Of a stretch of 15,920 bases of DNA, positions 1-7,308 are shown piece after piece. Origin of the DNA: Actinomycetes bacterium (GTDB lineage Bacteria; Actinomycetota; Acidimicrobiia; Acidimicrobiales; SZUA-35); contig JAAETV010000300.1 of the NCBI GenBank assembly GCA_024227975.1, positions 1 through 15,920 of the forward strand, in the 5' to 3' direction. The notes under the pieces were generated by a model, which was not told the DNA's origin, searched no databases, and worked only from the letters and a program-made list of their open reading frames with translations. The position numbers and the translations under genes are program-made. How positions within the stretch are numbered: position 1 is the stretch's first letter; every line of letters begins with the position of its first letter.

Positions 1-25
1 GTGAGTGGAGAAAGCGAGACAACCG

Positions 26-412
26 ATGACGATCGCTGAGTTCGCGGCCGTGATCGTCGCCATTGCTGTTGTTGTGGCATGCGTCTTCCTGATCACCGCC
101 GTCAACAATCTCAACAACTCCTTGGCCCGGTTGGAAGACACTGCTCAGCAGCTCCGAACCGAAGGTCTGGCTGCCTTCCGGGAACTGCGCCAGCTCATCG
201 CTGACGCCGATGCCGAGCTCGACAAGGTCGACCTCGTGCTCGATCGGGCCGATCAGGCCACAACCGCTATCAGCGAGACCTCCCGCCGAACCCATGAGGC
301 CGTCCAGGACCCGATGATCAGGACCCTGGCCGTCGCTTCGGGCACCTCCAAGGTGGCCAGGATGTGGCTCTTCGGTCGTGGCCGACGGCGCCGCAAGCAG
401 TTGACGGCTTGA
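26..412 (+). CDS. DUF948-like single-pass membrane protein with coiled coil
   Basis: This 128-residue protein has one N-terminal hydrophobic segment (about residues 5-26, rich in Val, Ala and Ile). A heptad-like helical stretch of Asn, Leu, Glu and Asp follows (about 27-95), and the tail is very basic (GRGRRRRKQ). That architecture matches the DUF948/YoxC-like family, whose function is unknown. In actinobacteria a DUF948 gene commonly sits just upstream of alaS, paired with a second small membrane protein, as here. I chose the ATG at 26 because GGAGAAAG at 7-14 is a plausible ribosome binding site. A GTG in frame at 5 has no upstream signal in the window. The next gene starts 13 bases after the stop, so the two are probably co-transcribed. 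The family assignment rests on architecture and neighbourhood, not on a catalytic motif. Confidence 0.7.
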   Translation: MTIAEFAAVIVAIAVVVACVFLITAVNNLNNSLARLEDTAQQLRTEGLAAFRELRQLIADADAELDKVDLVLDRADQATTAISETSRRTHEAVQDPMIRTLAVASGTSKVARMWLFGRGRRRRKQLTA

Positions 413-425
413 TGGGCCACTCCTG

Positions 426-1064
426 ATGGGAGCCATTCGCTTTGCCATTCGCATGCTGAGCCGCCTTGGCCTGCGCTGGCTCATCATCGGTGGAGCCGCC
501 CGGATGGTGGCCCGCAGATTGGGGCGTAGTACCGTCCAGCGGGCCACTGAGGAGCTGGAGGCCAAGGCCGAGAACCTGCCGGCCCCCGTGGCCCGGGCGG
601 TTCGTGCCCTTCCGGCTGAGGCCCGCCAAGTTGGAGGCTCCGCCGTCGTAGCCGGACGGGCCGCTCGCTCAGCTTTGGGCACCACCCGCCGGGCCAGCCA
701 GCTGGCTCGCACCACGTCCAAACGAGCAGCTTCGAGCGCTGGCGCAGCTCGGGTCGCCGTCGACAGCGTGAAGGCAGAGACTGAAGCCAGCGGGCGCCGG
801 CTCCGGGCCCGCTACCTGGCCGCCACCGTGGGTCCCAATGCCGCCACCGACTCCTTGCTCGATGTTCGAACGAGCCCCTTCGAGTCCGATTCACCCTCCC
901 GAGACCTGGATCTCGACTCCCAATCTCCGCAGTCCCAATATGAGCCCCACGATCGGGTTCCAGGCCCGGTTGGACGGGGGCGTCTTCGCAGCCGACGCCG
1001 GGCGGCCCCCGTCGTGGGGCGTATGGGTCGGACCTACCGGCCGTCCCCCAAGCCCTGGGACTAG
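426..1064 (+). CDS. Hypothetical basic membrane-anchored protein upstream of alaS
   Basis: I do not recognise this 212-residue protein by motif. It has a weakly hydrophobic N-terminal stretch (about residues 15-30, LGLRWLIIGGAA). A long Ala/Arg-rich helical region follows (about 30-140) with many regularly spaced Arg residues. The tail has an acidic, Ser-rich patch (about 150-170) and ends in an Arg/Gly/Pro-rich segment. It occupies the slot between the DUF948-like gene and alaS where Streptomyces and relatives encode another small uncharacterised protein (DUF6167), but I cannot show homology. The ATG at 426 lacks a clear Shine-Dalgarno. A perfect hairpin follows its stop codon by two bases, so it probably ends a transcription unit. 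Codon use looks like that of its neighbours. Confidence 0.6.
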   Translation: MGAIRFAIRMLSRLGLRWLIIGGAARMVARRLGRSTVQRATEELEAKAENLPAPVARAVRALPAEARQVGGSAVVAGRAARSALGTTRRASQLARTTSKRAASSAGAARVAVDSVKAETEASGRRLRARYLAATVGPNAATDSLLDVRTSPFESDSPSRDLDLDSQSPQSQYEPHDRVPGPVGRGRLRSRRRAAPVVGRMGRTYRPSPKPWD

Positions 1065-1066
1065 GT

Positions 1067-1087
1067 GAGAGCGCCAGAGGCGCTCTC
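1067..1087 (+). terminator. Perfect 9-bp hairpin after the upstream gene pair
   Basis: GAGAGCGCC (1067-1075) and GGCGCTCTC (1079-1087) are perfect complements around a 3-base loop (AGA). The hairpin begins two bases after the stop codon at 1062-1064. Only a short, weak T run (TTT at 1093-1095) follows. It may be an actinobacterial-type terminator without a U tract, or an mRNA 3'-end stabiliser. It separates the membrane-protein pair from alaS. Confidence 0.6.
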
Positions 1088-1140
1088 CTCGAGTTTCGGC
1101 CGGTGGCTGGAAACCCTTCGGGCGTTGGTGCGAACGCCGG

Positions 1141-1146
1141 TAGTGT
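1141..1146 (+). promoter_or_regulatory. Candidate -10 element for alaS, near-leaderless mRNA
   Basis: TAGTGT lies 10 bases upstream of the alaS ATG at 1157 and fits the TAnnnT -10 pattern. Transcription would start near 1153, leaving about four leader bases. No Shine-Dalgarno is visible before the ATG, and a hairpin lies upstream, so a promoter is expected here. No convincing -35 is seen; TTCGGG at 1117 is a weak candidate. Confidence 0.4.
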
Positions 1147-1156
1147 GGATCCACCT

Positions 1157-3739
1157 ATGAAAGCCAATGAACTGCGTCGCGCCTTCACCGAGTACTTCGT
1201 GGAACGGGATCACTTGGAGATCCCGTCGGCCAGCCTGATCCCTCACGACGACTCCCTGTTGTTCGTGAACTCAGGCATGGTGCCGTTCAAGCCATTCTTC
1301 ATCGGCGAAGAGAAACCACCTCACCAGAGGGCAGTCACCGTCCAGAAATGCGTCAGGGCCGGCGGCAAGCACAACGACCTCGATGAGGTCGGGCGAACGA
1401 CTCGTCACTTCACCTTCTTCGAGATGATGGGCAACTTCAGCTTCGGCGACTATTTCAAGGAACGGGCCATCCCCATGGCGTGGGAGTTCGTGACCGAGGT
1501 ACTGAGACTCGATCCGGAGCGACTCTGGGTTACCGTCCACCTCAGCGATGACGAGGCTGCCGCTATCTGGCGCGATGAGATAGGTATCCCCGCCGAGCGG
1601 ATCCAACGCCTCGATGAGGACAACTGGTGGCGGATGGCCGATACGGGCCCCAATGGCCCGTGCTCAGAGATCTTCTGGGACAAGGGCTCCGCCTACGGCG
1701 CCGACGGAGGCCCGGCCCATGGGGGGGAGGAACGCTTCGTCGAGATCTGGAACCTCGTCTTCATGCAGTTCGAGACTGACGAGGCTGGAGACAGCCGACC
1801 TCTTCCGAAGCCCTCGATCGACACCGGAGCTGGCCTGGAGAGGGTTCTGGCCGTGCTCCAAGGCAAGGACTCCATCTTCGAGATCGACGAGATGGCTCGC
1901 CTCATCGAGGTGGCTGAACAGGTCACCGGCTACCAGCTGGGCCACGACGACAACTCCGATCTCGCCCTGCGGGTGCTGGCCGAGCATGCCCGGACCATGA
2001 CCTTCCTGATCAGCGATGGTGTCTTTCCATCGAACGAGGACCGGGGCTATGTCCTGCGTCGCATCATGCGGCGGGCTGTCCGCTTCGCCTACCTCCTCGG
2101 GGTCGAAGATCTGGTCACTCCCCGCCTGGTCGATTCGGTGATCGAGATCATGGCCGACGACTACCCCGAGCTGAGAGCCAGCCATGAACTGATCCTCTCG
2201 GTGGTGGAGCGGGAAGAGGCCCAGTTCCGTCGGACCCTGGTCACCGGGTCGAACATCCTCGACGATCAGCTCGCAAAGCTGGAGCCTGGTGGCGAGCTGG
2301 CTGGCTCGGTTGCCTTCCTGTTGCACGACACCTACGGTTTCCCGGTTGAGGTGACGGCGGAGGTCGTTGTCGAGCGAGGCTTCACTGTCGACCAGGCCGG
2401 TTTCGACACCGAGATGGAGGCCCAGCGGACGAGGGCCAAACAAGCCCGCAAGGGCTCCGCTCAAGATGCGGACTTCGAACAGGTCCAAGCCATGGTCGAA
2501 GGCTCTGGTCAGACCGACTTCGTAGGCCGGACCGAGCTGACCGATATCGAGGCCATGGTGTTGCTCGTCACCGACAATCTCGACGGCACTCGGTCGGTCT
2601 TTCTCGACCGGTCGCCGTTCTACGCCGAATCGGGCGGCCAGATCGGCGACACCGGAACCATCACCACCAAGACCGGTACAGCTCAGGTGATCGAGACGGT
2701 CTACGCCGTTCCCGGTGTCAACCGTCATGTCGTCGAGGTGGCCGAAGGTGTCATCGAAGCAGGCCAATTCGCGACAGCCTCGATCGACACCGAGCGCCGT
2801 GACGCCATTCGTCGCAACCACACCGGTACCCACCTCCTCCACTGGGCCCTGCGTCAGGTTCTAGGTGACCATGTGAAGCAGCAGGGCTCGATGGTCGGCC
2901 CCGACCGTCTCCGTTTCGACTTCAGCCACTTCGACCCCCTGACAGCCGACGAGATAGCCACTATCGAAGACTTGGTCAACGCCGAAGTCATCGGCAACGC
3001 CAAGGCCGAACACCCCGAGGTGACCAAGGCCGAAGCTGAGGAGATGGGGGCAGTTGCCTTCTTCGGCGACAAGTACGGTGATCTGGTCCGGGTCTTGCGG
3101 GCGGGCCCATCGCTCGAGTTCTGTGGCGGCACCCATGTCAGTGCCTTGGGTGATATTGGGCTAGTGAAGGTCGTCTCCGAAGGCTCGATCGGGGCCAACT
3201 TGCGACGGGTCGAGGCCGTGACTGGCATGTCCGCTGTGGCCTTGCTGCGCGAAGAACAAGCCGTCGTCGATGCCGTCGCCGAGCTGTTGAACGTGCCCCG
3301 TGGCGATGTGGTCGACGGGGTCACCAAACGGGTATCGGAGATCAAATCCCTGAGGGACGAGATCAAAGGGCTGCAGGCCAACCTGGCCGTCGGCCAGGCA
3401 TCGACGCTGGCCGGAGAGGCTGTCGACGGGGTCGTGGTTGCCAGGGTCGATGGGCTCAGCCGCGATCAGATGAAGGATCTTGCAGTCGCTGTCCGTGATC
3501 AGAACGGGATCCGTGCCGTTGTGCTTGGCGGGGCCCCCGACGGGGGAGGGGCAGCTCTGGTCTCTGCCGTCAGCGCCGACAGCGATCTGAAGGCAGGAGC
3601 CCTCATCGCCGACGGGGCCAAGGCCATCAAGGGTGGCGGCGGCAAAGGCGATGATATGGCCATGGCCGGAGGCAAGGACCCTGCTGGGCTTGACGATGCC
3701 TTGGCCCTGGCCTCGACCGCGGCCGGAATCAGCAGCTGA
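1157..3739 (+). CDS. alaS: Alanyl-tRNA synthetase
   Basis: This 860-residue cytosolic enzyme charges tRNA-Ala and clears mischarged Ser or Gly. Its length is normal for bacterial AlaRS. The N-terminal class II catalytic core (about 1-450) contains the family stretches FFEMMGNFSFGDYF and GAGLERV. The editing domain carries both conserved metal-binding pairs, H555-x3-H559 (HTGTH) and C656-x3-H660 (CGGTH), so editing should be active. The C-terminal DHHA1 domain (about 715-855) has the Gly-rich GGGGKGD motif. I chose the ATG at 1157 because the protein then begins in the usual AlaRS way (MKANELRRAF). A longer frame opens at a GTG at 1103 but the extra residues resemble nothing in the family. ruvX follows 8 bases after the stop. 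Confidence 0.98.
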   Translation: MKANELRRAFTEYFVERDHLEIPSASLIPHDDSLLFVNSGMVPFKPFFIGEEKPPHQRAVTVQKCVRAGGKHNDLDEVGRTTRHFTFFEMMGNFSFGDYFKERAIPMAWEFVTEVLRLDPERLWVTVHLSDDEAAAIWRDEIGIPAERIQRLDEDNWWRMADTGPNGPCSEIFWDKGSAYGADGGPAHGGEERFVEIWNLVFMQFETDEAGDSRPLPKPSIDTGAGLERVLAVLQGKDSIFEIDEMARLIEVAEQVTGYQLGHDDNSDLALRVLAEHARTMTFLISDGVFPSNEDRGYVLRRIMRRAVRFAYLLGVEDLVTPRLVDSVIEIMADDYPELRASHELILSVVEREEAQFRRTLVTGSNILDDQLAKLEPGGELAGSVAFLLHDTYGFPVEVTAEVVVERGFTVDQAGFDTEMEAQRTRAKQARKGSAQDADFEQVQAMVEGSGQTDFVGRTELTDIEAMVLLVTDNLDGTRSVFLDRSPFYAESGGQIGDTGTITTKTGTAQVIETVYAVPGVNRHVVEVAEGVIEAGQFATASIDTERRDAIRRNHTGTHLLHWALRQVLGDHVKQQGSMVGPDRLRFDFSHFDPLTADEIATIEDLVNAEVIGNAKAEHPEVTKAEAEEMGAVAFFGDKYGDLVRVLRAGPSLEFCGGTHVSALGDIGLVKVVSEGSIGANLRRVEAVTGMSAVALLREEQAVVDAVAELLNVPRGDVVDGVTKRVSEIKSLRDEIKGLQANLAVGQASTLAGEAVDGVVVARVDGLSRDQMKDLAVAVRDQNGIRAVVLGGAPDGGGAALVSAVSADSDLKAGALIADGAKAIKGGGGKGDDMAMAGGKDPAGLDDALALASTAAGISS

Positions 3740-3747
3740 AGGCGACT

Positions 3748-4188
3748 ATGGAAGTTTCGTCGGGTCGAGCCCTCGGCATCGACTTGGGGGACAAGCGGAT
3801 CGGGATTGCCATCTGTGACGCAGATCGCCTAGTCGCCACACCGCTGGAGACAATCAACCGGGTCGGGAACCGCCCTCTCGAACACGACCGGATCGCCGAA
3901 CTGGTCGCTGACCACGAGGTGACCGTGGTGGTCGTCGGGCTTCCTTTGTCGCTCAGCGGTGAGGTCGGCCCGGCTGCTCGCAAGGTTCTGTCCGAGGTCA
4001 AAGGGCTACGCAAGCGGCTGGCGGCGGAGATTGTCACCCATGATGAGCGGCTCTCGACTGTCGATGCCCAGGGATCATTACGGCGGCAAGGGCTGAAAGG
4101 TCAGAAGGGGCGAGCCGTCATCGACCAGGTTGCAGCATCGGTCATCCTCCAATCGTGGATCGATTCTGGGACGCGCTCCCACAAGTGA
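3748..4188 (+). CDS. ruvX: RuvX/YqgF, pre-16S rRNA nuclease or Holliday junction resolvase
   Basis: The 146-residue protein has the RNase H-like fold signatures of YqgF. GIDLGDKRIGIA (residues 10-21) contains the first catalytic Asp, D12. VVVGLPLSLSG (61-71) and DERLST (99-104, E100) follow, and D126 lies in the final helix DQVAASVIL. YqgF proteins mature the 5' end of 16S rRNA in E. coli and have also been described as Holliday junction resolvases. The gene starts 8 bases after alaS; GAAGG at 3738-3742, overlapping the alaS stop, serves as ribosome binding site. The alaS-ruvX-mltG order is conserved in many bacteria. All expected catalytic residues are present. Confidence 0.95.
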   Translation: MEVSSGRALGIDLGDKRIGIAICDADRLVATPLETINRVGNRPLEHDRIAELVADHEVTVVVVGLPLSLSGEVGPAARKVLSEVKGLRKRLAAEIVTHDERLSTVDAQGSLRRQGLKGQKGRAVIDQVAASVILQSWIDSGTRSHK

Positions 4189-4215
4189 TGACTCAGCAAT
4201 CGACCGGCGGCCCAC

Positions 4216-4221
4216 TAACAT
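4216..4221 (+). promoter_or_regulatory. Candidate -10 element for mltG, leaderless start
   Basis: TAACAT ends 7 bases before an in-frame GTG at 4229, the spacing expected if transcription and translation start at nearly the same base. No good -35 hexamer is visible. The assignment rests on spacing and on the similar arrangement before alaS and aroKB in this window. Read-through from ruvX is also possible. Confidence 0.35.
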
Positions 4222-4228
4222 GCCAGAG

Positions 4229-5359
4229 GTGAGCATGGTCGACGACACCGGCAGCGACATCGGCAGTGAAGAGGCCGACTACCTCGATTGGGACGAGGAT
4301 GACTTCGTTACCGTCCGCCCCGGCGGCTATCGCATCCTGCGGGCCCTGATTGCTCTGGTCGTACTGGTCGCCATCGGTTGGTTCCTCTACAGCAGTGTTC
4401 GTGGCTGGTTCGAGTCACAGCTCGATCCTGAAGGGGATCCAGGCGAGGCGGTGACCTTGATCGTCCCCAACGGAGCGACCACCGGTGACATAGCCGAGCT
4501 GCTCGAAGCCAACGAAATCGTGCCCAACAGCACTTTCTTCCGGTACTTCGCCGAGTGGAAAGGACACGGCAACTTTCAGGCCGGCGAGTATCAGCTCAAT
4601 GCCAACAGCTCGGCTGAAGAAGCGATTGCGATCCTCAACCTGGGTCCGATCCCTCCCGTCTACGCCCGATTCGGTGTGCCCGAAGGACTATGGGTTTCCG
4701 AGATGCTGCCCCGCATCGCCGATGATCTGCCTTCAATCACCGCTGCTGAGCTCCAGGCCGTCCTCGATTCGGGTCAGATAGAGCCCCGCTACCGGCCCTC
4801 GGGCCAGACGAGCTGGGAGGGCTTGCTGTTTCCTGCCTTCTACGAGATCGAGGACGACGCCGAGCCGATCGAGGTCCTGGCCAAGATGAGCAACGAATTC
4901 GCCCGGGTTACGGGCGAGCTCGGCTATGGGGCGGCTGAGACCAAGCTCAATATGTCGGCCTATGAGGTCATCATCGTGGCCTCCATGGTCGAAGCGGAAG
5001 CCAAGACCGAAGGTGATCGCCCCAAGATCGCCCGTGTCATCTACAACCGTTTGAGGGAGCAGATGTCACTCGACATCGATGCCACCTGCATCTATGGCAC
5101 CGGAATCCGTGGCTTCGAGCTGACCCGCGAGATCCTGGATGACAGCGAGCTTCCCTATGCCTGCCGCAAGCACCCCTCCCTCCCACCGACCCCGATTGCC
5201 GCTCCGGGGCGAGCATCACTGGAGGCCGCGATCGACCCGGCAGAGGGAGATTGGCTGTTCTATGTCCTGAAAGACATCGAGGGCAATCACTTCTTCACTG
5301 ACGACATCGACGAGTTCAACGAGCAGAAGGCCAAGTCCATAGAAGAGGGCCTGTTCTGA
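4229..5359 (+). CDS. mltG: Endolytic peptidoglycan transglycosylase MltG (YceG-like)
   Basis: MltG cleaves nascent glycan strands at the outer face of the cytoplasmic membrane and helps set glycan chain length. From the GTG at 4229 the protein has 376 residues. It has an acidic cytoplasmic N-terminus, one transmembrane helix (about 35-57), a LysM-like segment (about 75-140) and the YceG catalytic domain. The motif VASMVEAEA carries the catalytic Glu (E255), followed by IARVIYNRL, LPPTPIAAPG and the terminal HFFTDDIDEFN, all typical of the family. The start is uncertain: ATG 4220 overlaps the candidate -10, GTG 4229 suits a leaderless mRNA, and ATG 4235 has GAGGTG very close upstream. The choice affects only the variable cytoplasmic tail. 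The stop codon overlaps the proposed aroE start as CTGA. Confidence 0.95.
   Translation: MSMVDDTGSDIGSEEADYLDWDEDDFVTVRPGGYRILRALIALVVLVAIGWFLYSSVRGWFESQLDPEGDPGEAVTLIVPNGATTGDIAELLEANEIVPNSTFFRYFAEWKGHGNFQAGEYQLNANSSAEEAIAILNLGPIPPVYARFGVPEGLWVSEMLPRIADDLPSITAAELQAVLDSGQIEPRYRPSGQTSWEGLLFPAFYEIEDDAEPIEVLAKMSNEFARVTGELGYGAAETKLNMSAYEVIIVASMVEAEAKTEGDRPKIARVIYNRLREQMSLDIDATCIYGTGIRGFELTREILDDSELPYACRKHPSLPPTPIAAPGRASLEAAIDPAEGDWLFYVLKDIEGNHFFTDDIDEFNEQKAKSIEEGLF
5344..5358 (+). promoter_or_regulatory. Ribosome binding site and CTG start proposed for aroE
   Basis: AGAGGG (5344-5349) lies 6 bases upstream of CTG (5356-5358), an ideal spacing. The CTG overlaps the mltG stop as CTGA, the same geometry as the ATGA overlaps at pyrR-pyrB and pyrB-pyrC. 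In this frame there is a stop at 5299-5301 and no ATG, GTG or TTG before 5524. Confidence 0.55.
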
Positions 5360-6192
5360 GACCACCGACCGGCTCGACCCGACTGGCTGCCGTTATCGGT
5401 GATCCGGTCCGGCACTCCCTGTCGCCCCGGATCCACAACGCCGCCTTCGCCGCCCTCCACCTCGACTGGGTCTATGTTGCCCTGCCGGTTGCTGCCGACG
5501 CTGGCCACCAGGCCGTCGAGGCCATGGCCACCCTCGGCATCGACGGCCTGTCGGTGACGATGCCCCACAAGGCAGCAGTCGCGGCTGCCGTCGATCAGCT
5601 CACTCCGGTGGCCAAACAGCTTGGTGTGTGCAACTGCGTCTTTCGTCGTGACGGTCGCCTTGTTGGCCACAGTACCGACGGAGACGGGTTCGTTCAGTCG
5701 CTGGCCATGGACCATGGAGTCTCGTTGCAGACAAAGAGCGTGGCCGTCATCGGTACCGGGGGCGCAGCCTGCTCCATCATCGAAGCCGTTGGTCGTCAGG
5801 AACCGGCCGAGATCCTGATACTCAGTCGGACGCCCAGCCGGGCGGCTGAGGCAGCACGCCTTGCCCCTGCCGCTCGGCCTGGCTCGATCGATGAGGTGGC
5901 GTCGGTCGATATCGTCGTCAACGCCACTCCGATTGGTATGGCCGGTGGGCCACGAGCAGAGGGCTTGCCGGTACCGGGCGAGGTCCTGGCGTCAAGCCAG
6001 ATCGTCGTCGACATCGTCTATCAGCCCCTGCTGACGCCCTTGCTCGAGGCGGCAGCTGAAGTCGGGGCCACCGCCATAGACGGGCTCGGTATGCTTGTCC
6101 ATCAGGCCGCTCTCGCCTTCGAGCTGTGGACAGGCCAGACCGCACCCCTCGATGTGATGAGTCGTGCCGTTTCGGAGGCTATCTCTCCCTGA
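5356..6192 (+). CDS. aroE: Shikimate dehydrogenase, apparent CTG start
   Basis: AroE reduces 3-dehydroshikimate with NADPH in the shikimate pathway. The family's N-terminal signature VIGDPVRHSLSP is encoded from about 5392, so translation must begin upstream of the first ATG (5524). With CTG at 5356 the protein has 278 residues, the usual length. Visible motifs are SLSP (21-24), VTMPHK with catalytic K72, N93, the STDG motif with D108 (Ser where Asn is common), the nucleotide-binding loop GTGGAA (133-138), SRTPSRA, NATPIGM and the C-terminal GLGMLVHQAALAFELWTG. The catalytic pair K72/D108 is intact. The gene overlaps mltG by four bases and is probably translationally coupled to it. An ORF caller limited to ATG/GTG/TTG would report a truncated protein starting at 5524. 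Confidence 0.9.
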   Translation: MRPPTGSTRLAAVIGDPVRHSLSPRIHNAAFAALHLDWVYVALPVAADAGHQAVEAMATLGIDGLSVTMPHKAAVAAAVDQLTPVAKQLGVCNCVFRRDGRLVGHSTDGDGFVQSLAMDHGVSLQTKSVAVIGTGGAACSIIEAVGRQEPAEILILSRTPSRAAEAARLAPAARPGSIDEVASVDIVVNATPIGMAGGPRAEGLPVPGEVLASSQIVVDIVYQPLLTPLLEAAAEVGATAIDGLGMLVHQAALAFELWTGQTAPLDVMSRAVSEAISP

Positions 6193-6205
6193 ATTCACTC
6201 AACTG

Positions 6206-6247
6206 CTGGTGTGGTCGTCCGACGAGAACAGGGTCCACCAACACCAG
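6206..6247 (+). repeat. Inverted repeat in the aroE-DUF4388 gap
   Basis: CTGGTGT (6206-6212) and ACACCAG (6241-6247) are perfect complements 28 bases apart, with a smaller TCGT/ACGA hairpin between them. There is no T run, so this is not a classical terminator. It ends just before the ribosome binding site of the next gene and could be a leader structure or an operator. Chance occurrence is not excluded. Confidence 0.3.
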
Positions 6248-6262
6248 TAAAGAGGATGACCG

Positions 6263-7285
6263 ATGCTCCAAGGTTCGCTCGATGACTTCGCGTTGGACGA
6301 GGTTCTAGGCCTGCTCTCCTCGACGGCCAAGACTGGAAAGCTAGATCTCAAAGGAAACCGTGGCAACGGGATCCTGCACCTCGACGAGGGGCAACTGGTC
6401 CGGGCTACGGCAAGCAACGTGGTTGCCGGGACTGAGCCCGAGGATGTCCTGTTCGAGCTGTTGCGCTACAACGATGGCAGCTTCAGCTTCGTCGCTAGCG
6501 ACTCTGAAAAGGGCACCTATTCCCAGGACGTTGGTGTGGCCCTGGCCTCGGCCGAGGCCAGGTTGGCCGAGTGGCGAACCATCGAGGCCATCGTGCCATC
6601 GCTGCGTCATGTCGTGATGCCCAGTGCCGAGCTCCCGAGTGACGAGATCACCATCAATCGCAATGAATGGGCCTCCCTGATCGTCATCGGCGACGGATGC
6701 CCAGTATCGACTCTCTGTGAGAAACTGGCTCTCGGCGAGGTCGACGGCAGCCGCCAGATCAAGAGTCTGGTCGAACGGGGCTTGATCCGCGTGGTTCCGC
6801 CCCGCTCGGGCTCGACGTCGATTCGCCGACCCCCGGTCGAAACGGTGGCCGCCACCACTGCTGCCAGCCCCAGCACTGTCGACAGCAAGGATGCCGTCAC
6901 GGCCGGAACCGGACACGCTGACAACACTGAGCGTGCCGCGACCTTCACCGCTGCTCCTTCTGCTGCTCCTGCCCCTTCTGCTCCTGCTCCTTTGGCTGCC
7001 CCTGCTCCTTTAGCTGCTCCTGCTCCTTCAGCTGCTCCTGCTCCTGCAGCCGCGGCTGGACCTTCTACGGGATGGGCCGAAAAGGTTGCGACTCCCGCCA
7101 CGACGTTCACCCCGCCCCCGCGGCCCAGGGTGTCAGCTGCCGCTCCCGAGGCCACCAGCGTCGAGGCTTCCGCCAGCCCGGCCGCATCGGTCATCAGGAC
7201 CGAGACCATCGGATCCGATGGGGGTGCCGAGAGCGACGACAAGGGAACAGGCCTGCTGATGCGCTACCTGAAGAGCGAGAACTGA
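6263..7285 (+). CDS. DUF4388 (PATAN) domain protein with Pro/Ala linker
   Basis: The 340-residue protein opens with a DUF4388/PATAN-type domain (about 1-110): MLQGSLDDFALDEVLGLL, then a TGKLDL strand, an ILHLDEGQLVRA strand and YNDGSFSF. A second module (about 125-190) looks like a small winged-helix segment ending VERGLIRVV. A low-complexity Pro/Ala/Ser linker (about 195-305) contains a tandem repeat, and the tail ends GTGLLMRYLKSEN. DUF4388 proteins are often linked to signalling, gliding or type IV pilus systems, but the role here is unknown. The neighbouring prepilin peptidase makes a pilus or secretion link possible. AGAGGA at 6251-6256 is a well-spaced ribosome binding site for the ATG. 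No signal peptide or membrane segment is seen. Confidence 0.8.
   Translation: MLQGSLDDFALDEVLGLLSSTAKTGKLDLKGNRGNGILHLDEGQLVRATASNVVAGTEPEDVLFELLRYNDGSFSFVASDSEKGTYSQDVGVALASAEARLAEWRTIEAIVPSLRHVVMPSAELPSDEITINRNEWASLIVIGDGCPVSTLCEKLALGEVDGSRQIKSLVERGLIRVVPPRSGSTSIRRPPVETVAATTAASPSTVDSKDAVTAGTGHADNTERAATFTAAPSAAPAPSAPAPLAAPAPLAAPAPSAAPAPAAAAGPSTGWAEKVATPATTFTPPPRPRVSAAAPEATSVEASASPAASVIRTETIGSDGGAESDDKGTGLLMRYLKSEN
6983..7054 (+). repeat. 18-bp tandem repeat encoding PAPxAA
   Basis: Four in-frame copies of an 18-base unit (CCTGCTCCT, a variable codon, then two Ala codons) encode PAPLAA, PAPLAA, PAPSAA and PAPAAA (residues 241-264). A partial fifth copy (PAPSA) precedes them. The codons are mostly CCT and GCT, unlike the C-ending codons common around it, so the tract looks like a recent expansion. 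Confidence 0.85.
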
Positions 7286-7308
7286 ACGCTTCAAGAGGGA
7301 CGTGAAGG

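Noticed and set aside
1664..2842. Long open frame of 392 codons on the minus strand, opposite alaS
   Set aside because: It mirrors the codon pattern of alaS in a high-GC genome, has no recognisable domain and lies wholly within a confidently identified gene.
5524..6192. aroE starting at the first ATG, giving a 222-residue protein
   Set aside because: It would lose the shikimate-binding SLSP motif and first strand, which are clearly encoded upstream in the same frame.
6950..7060. Possible CRISPR-like or mobile repeat array
   Set aside because: The units are contiguous 18-base in-frame Pro/Ala codons without spacers; it is a low-complexity protein linker.
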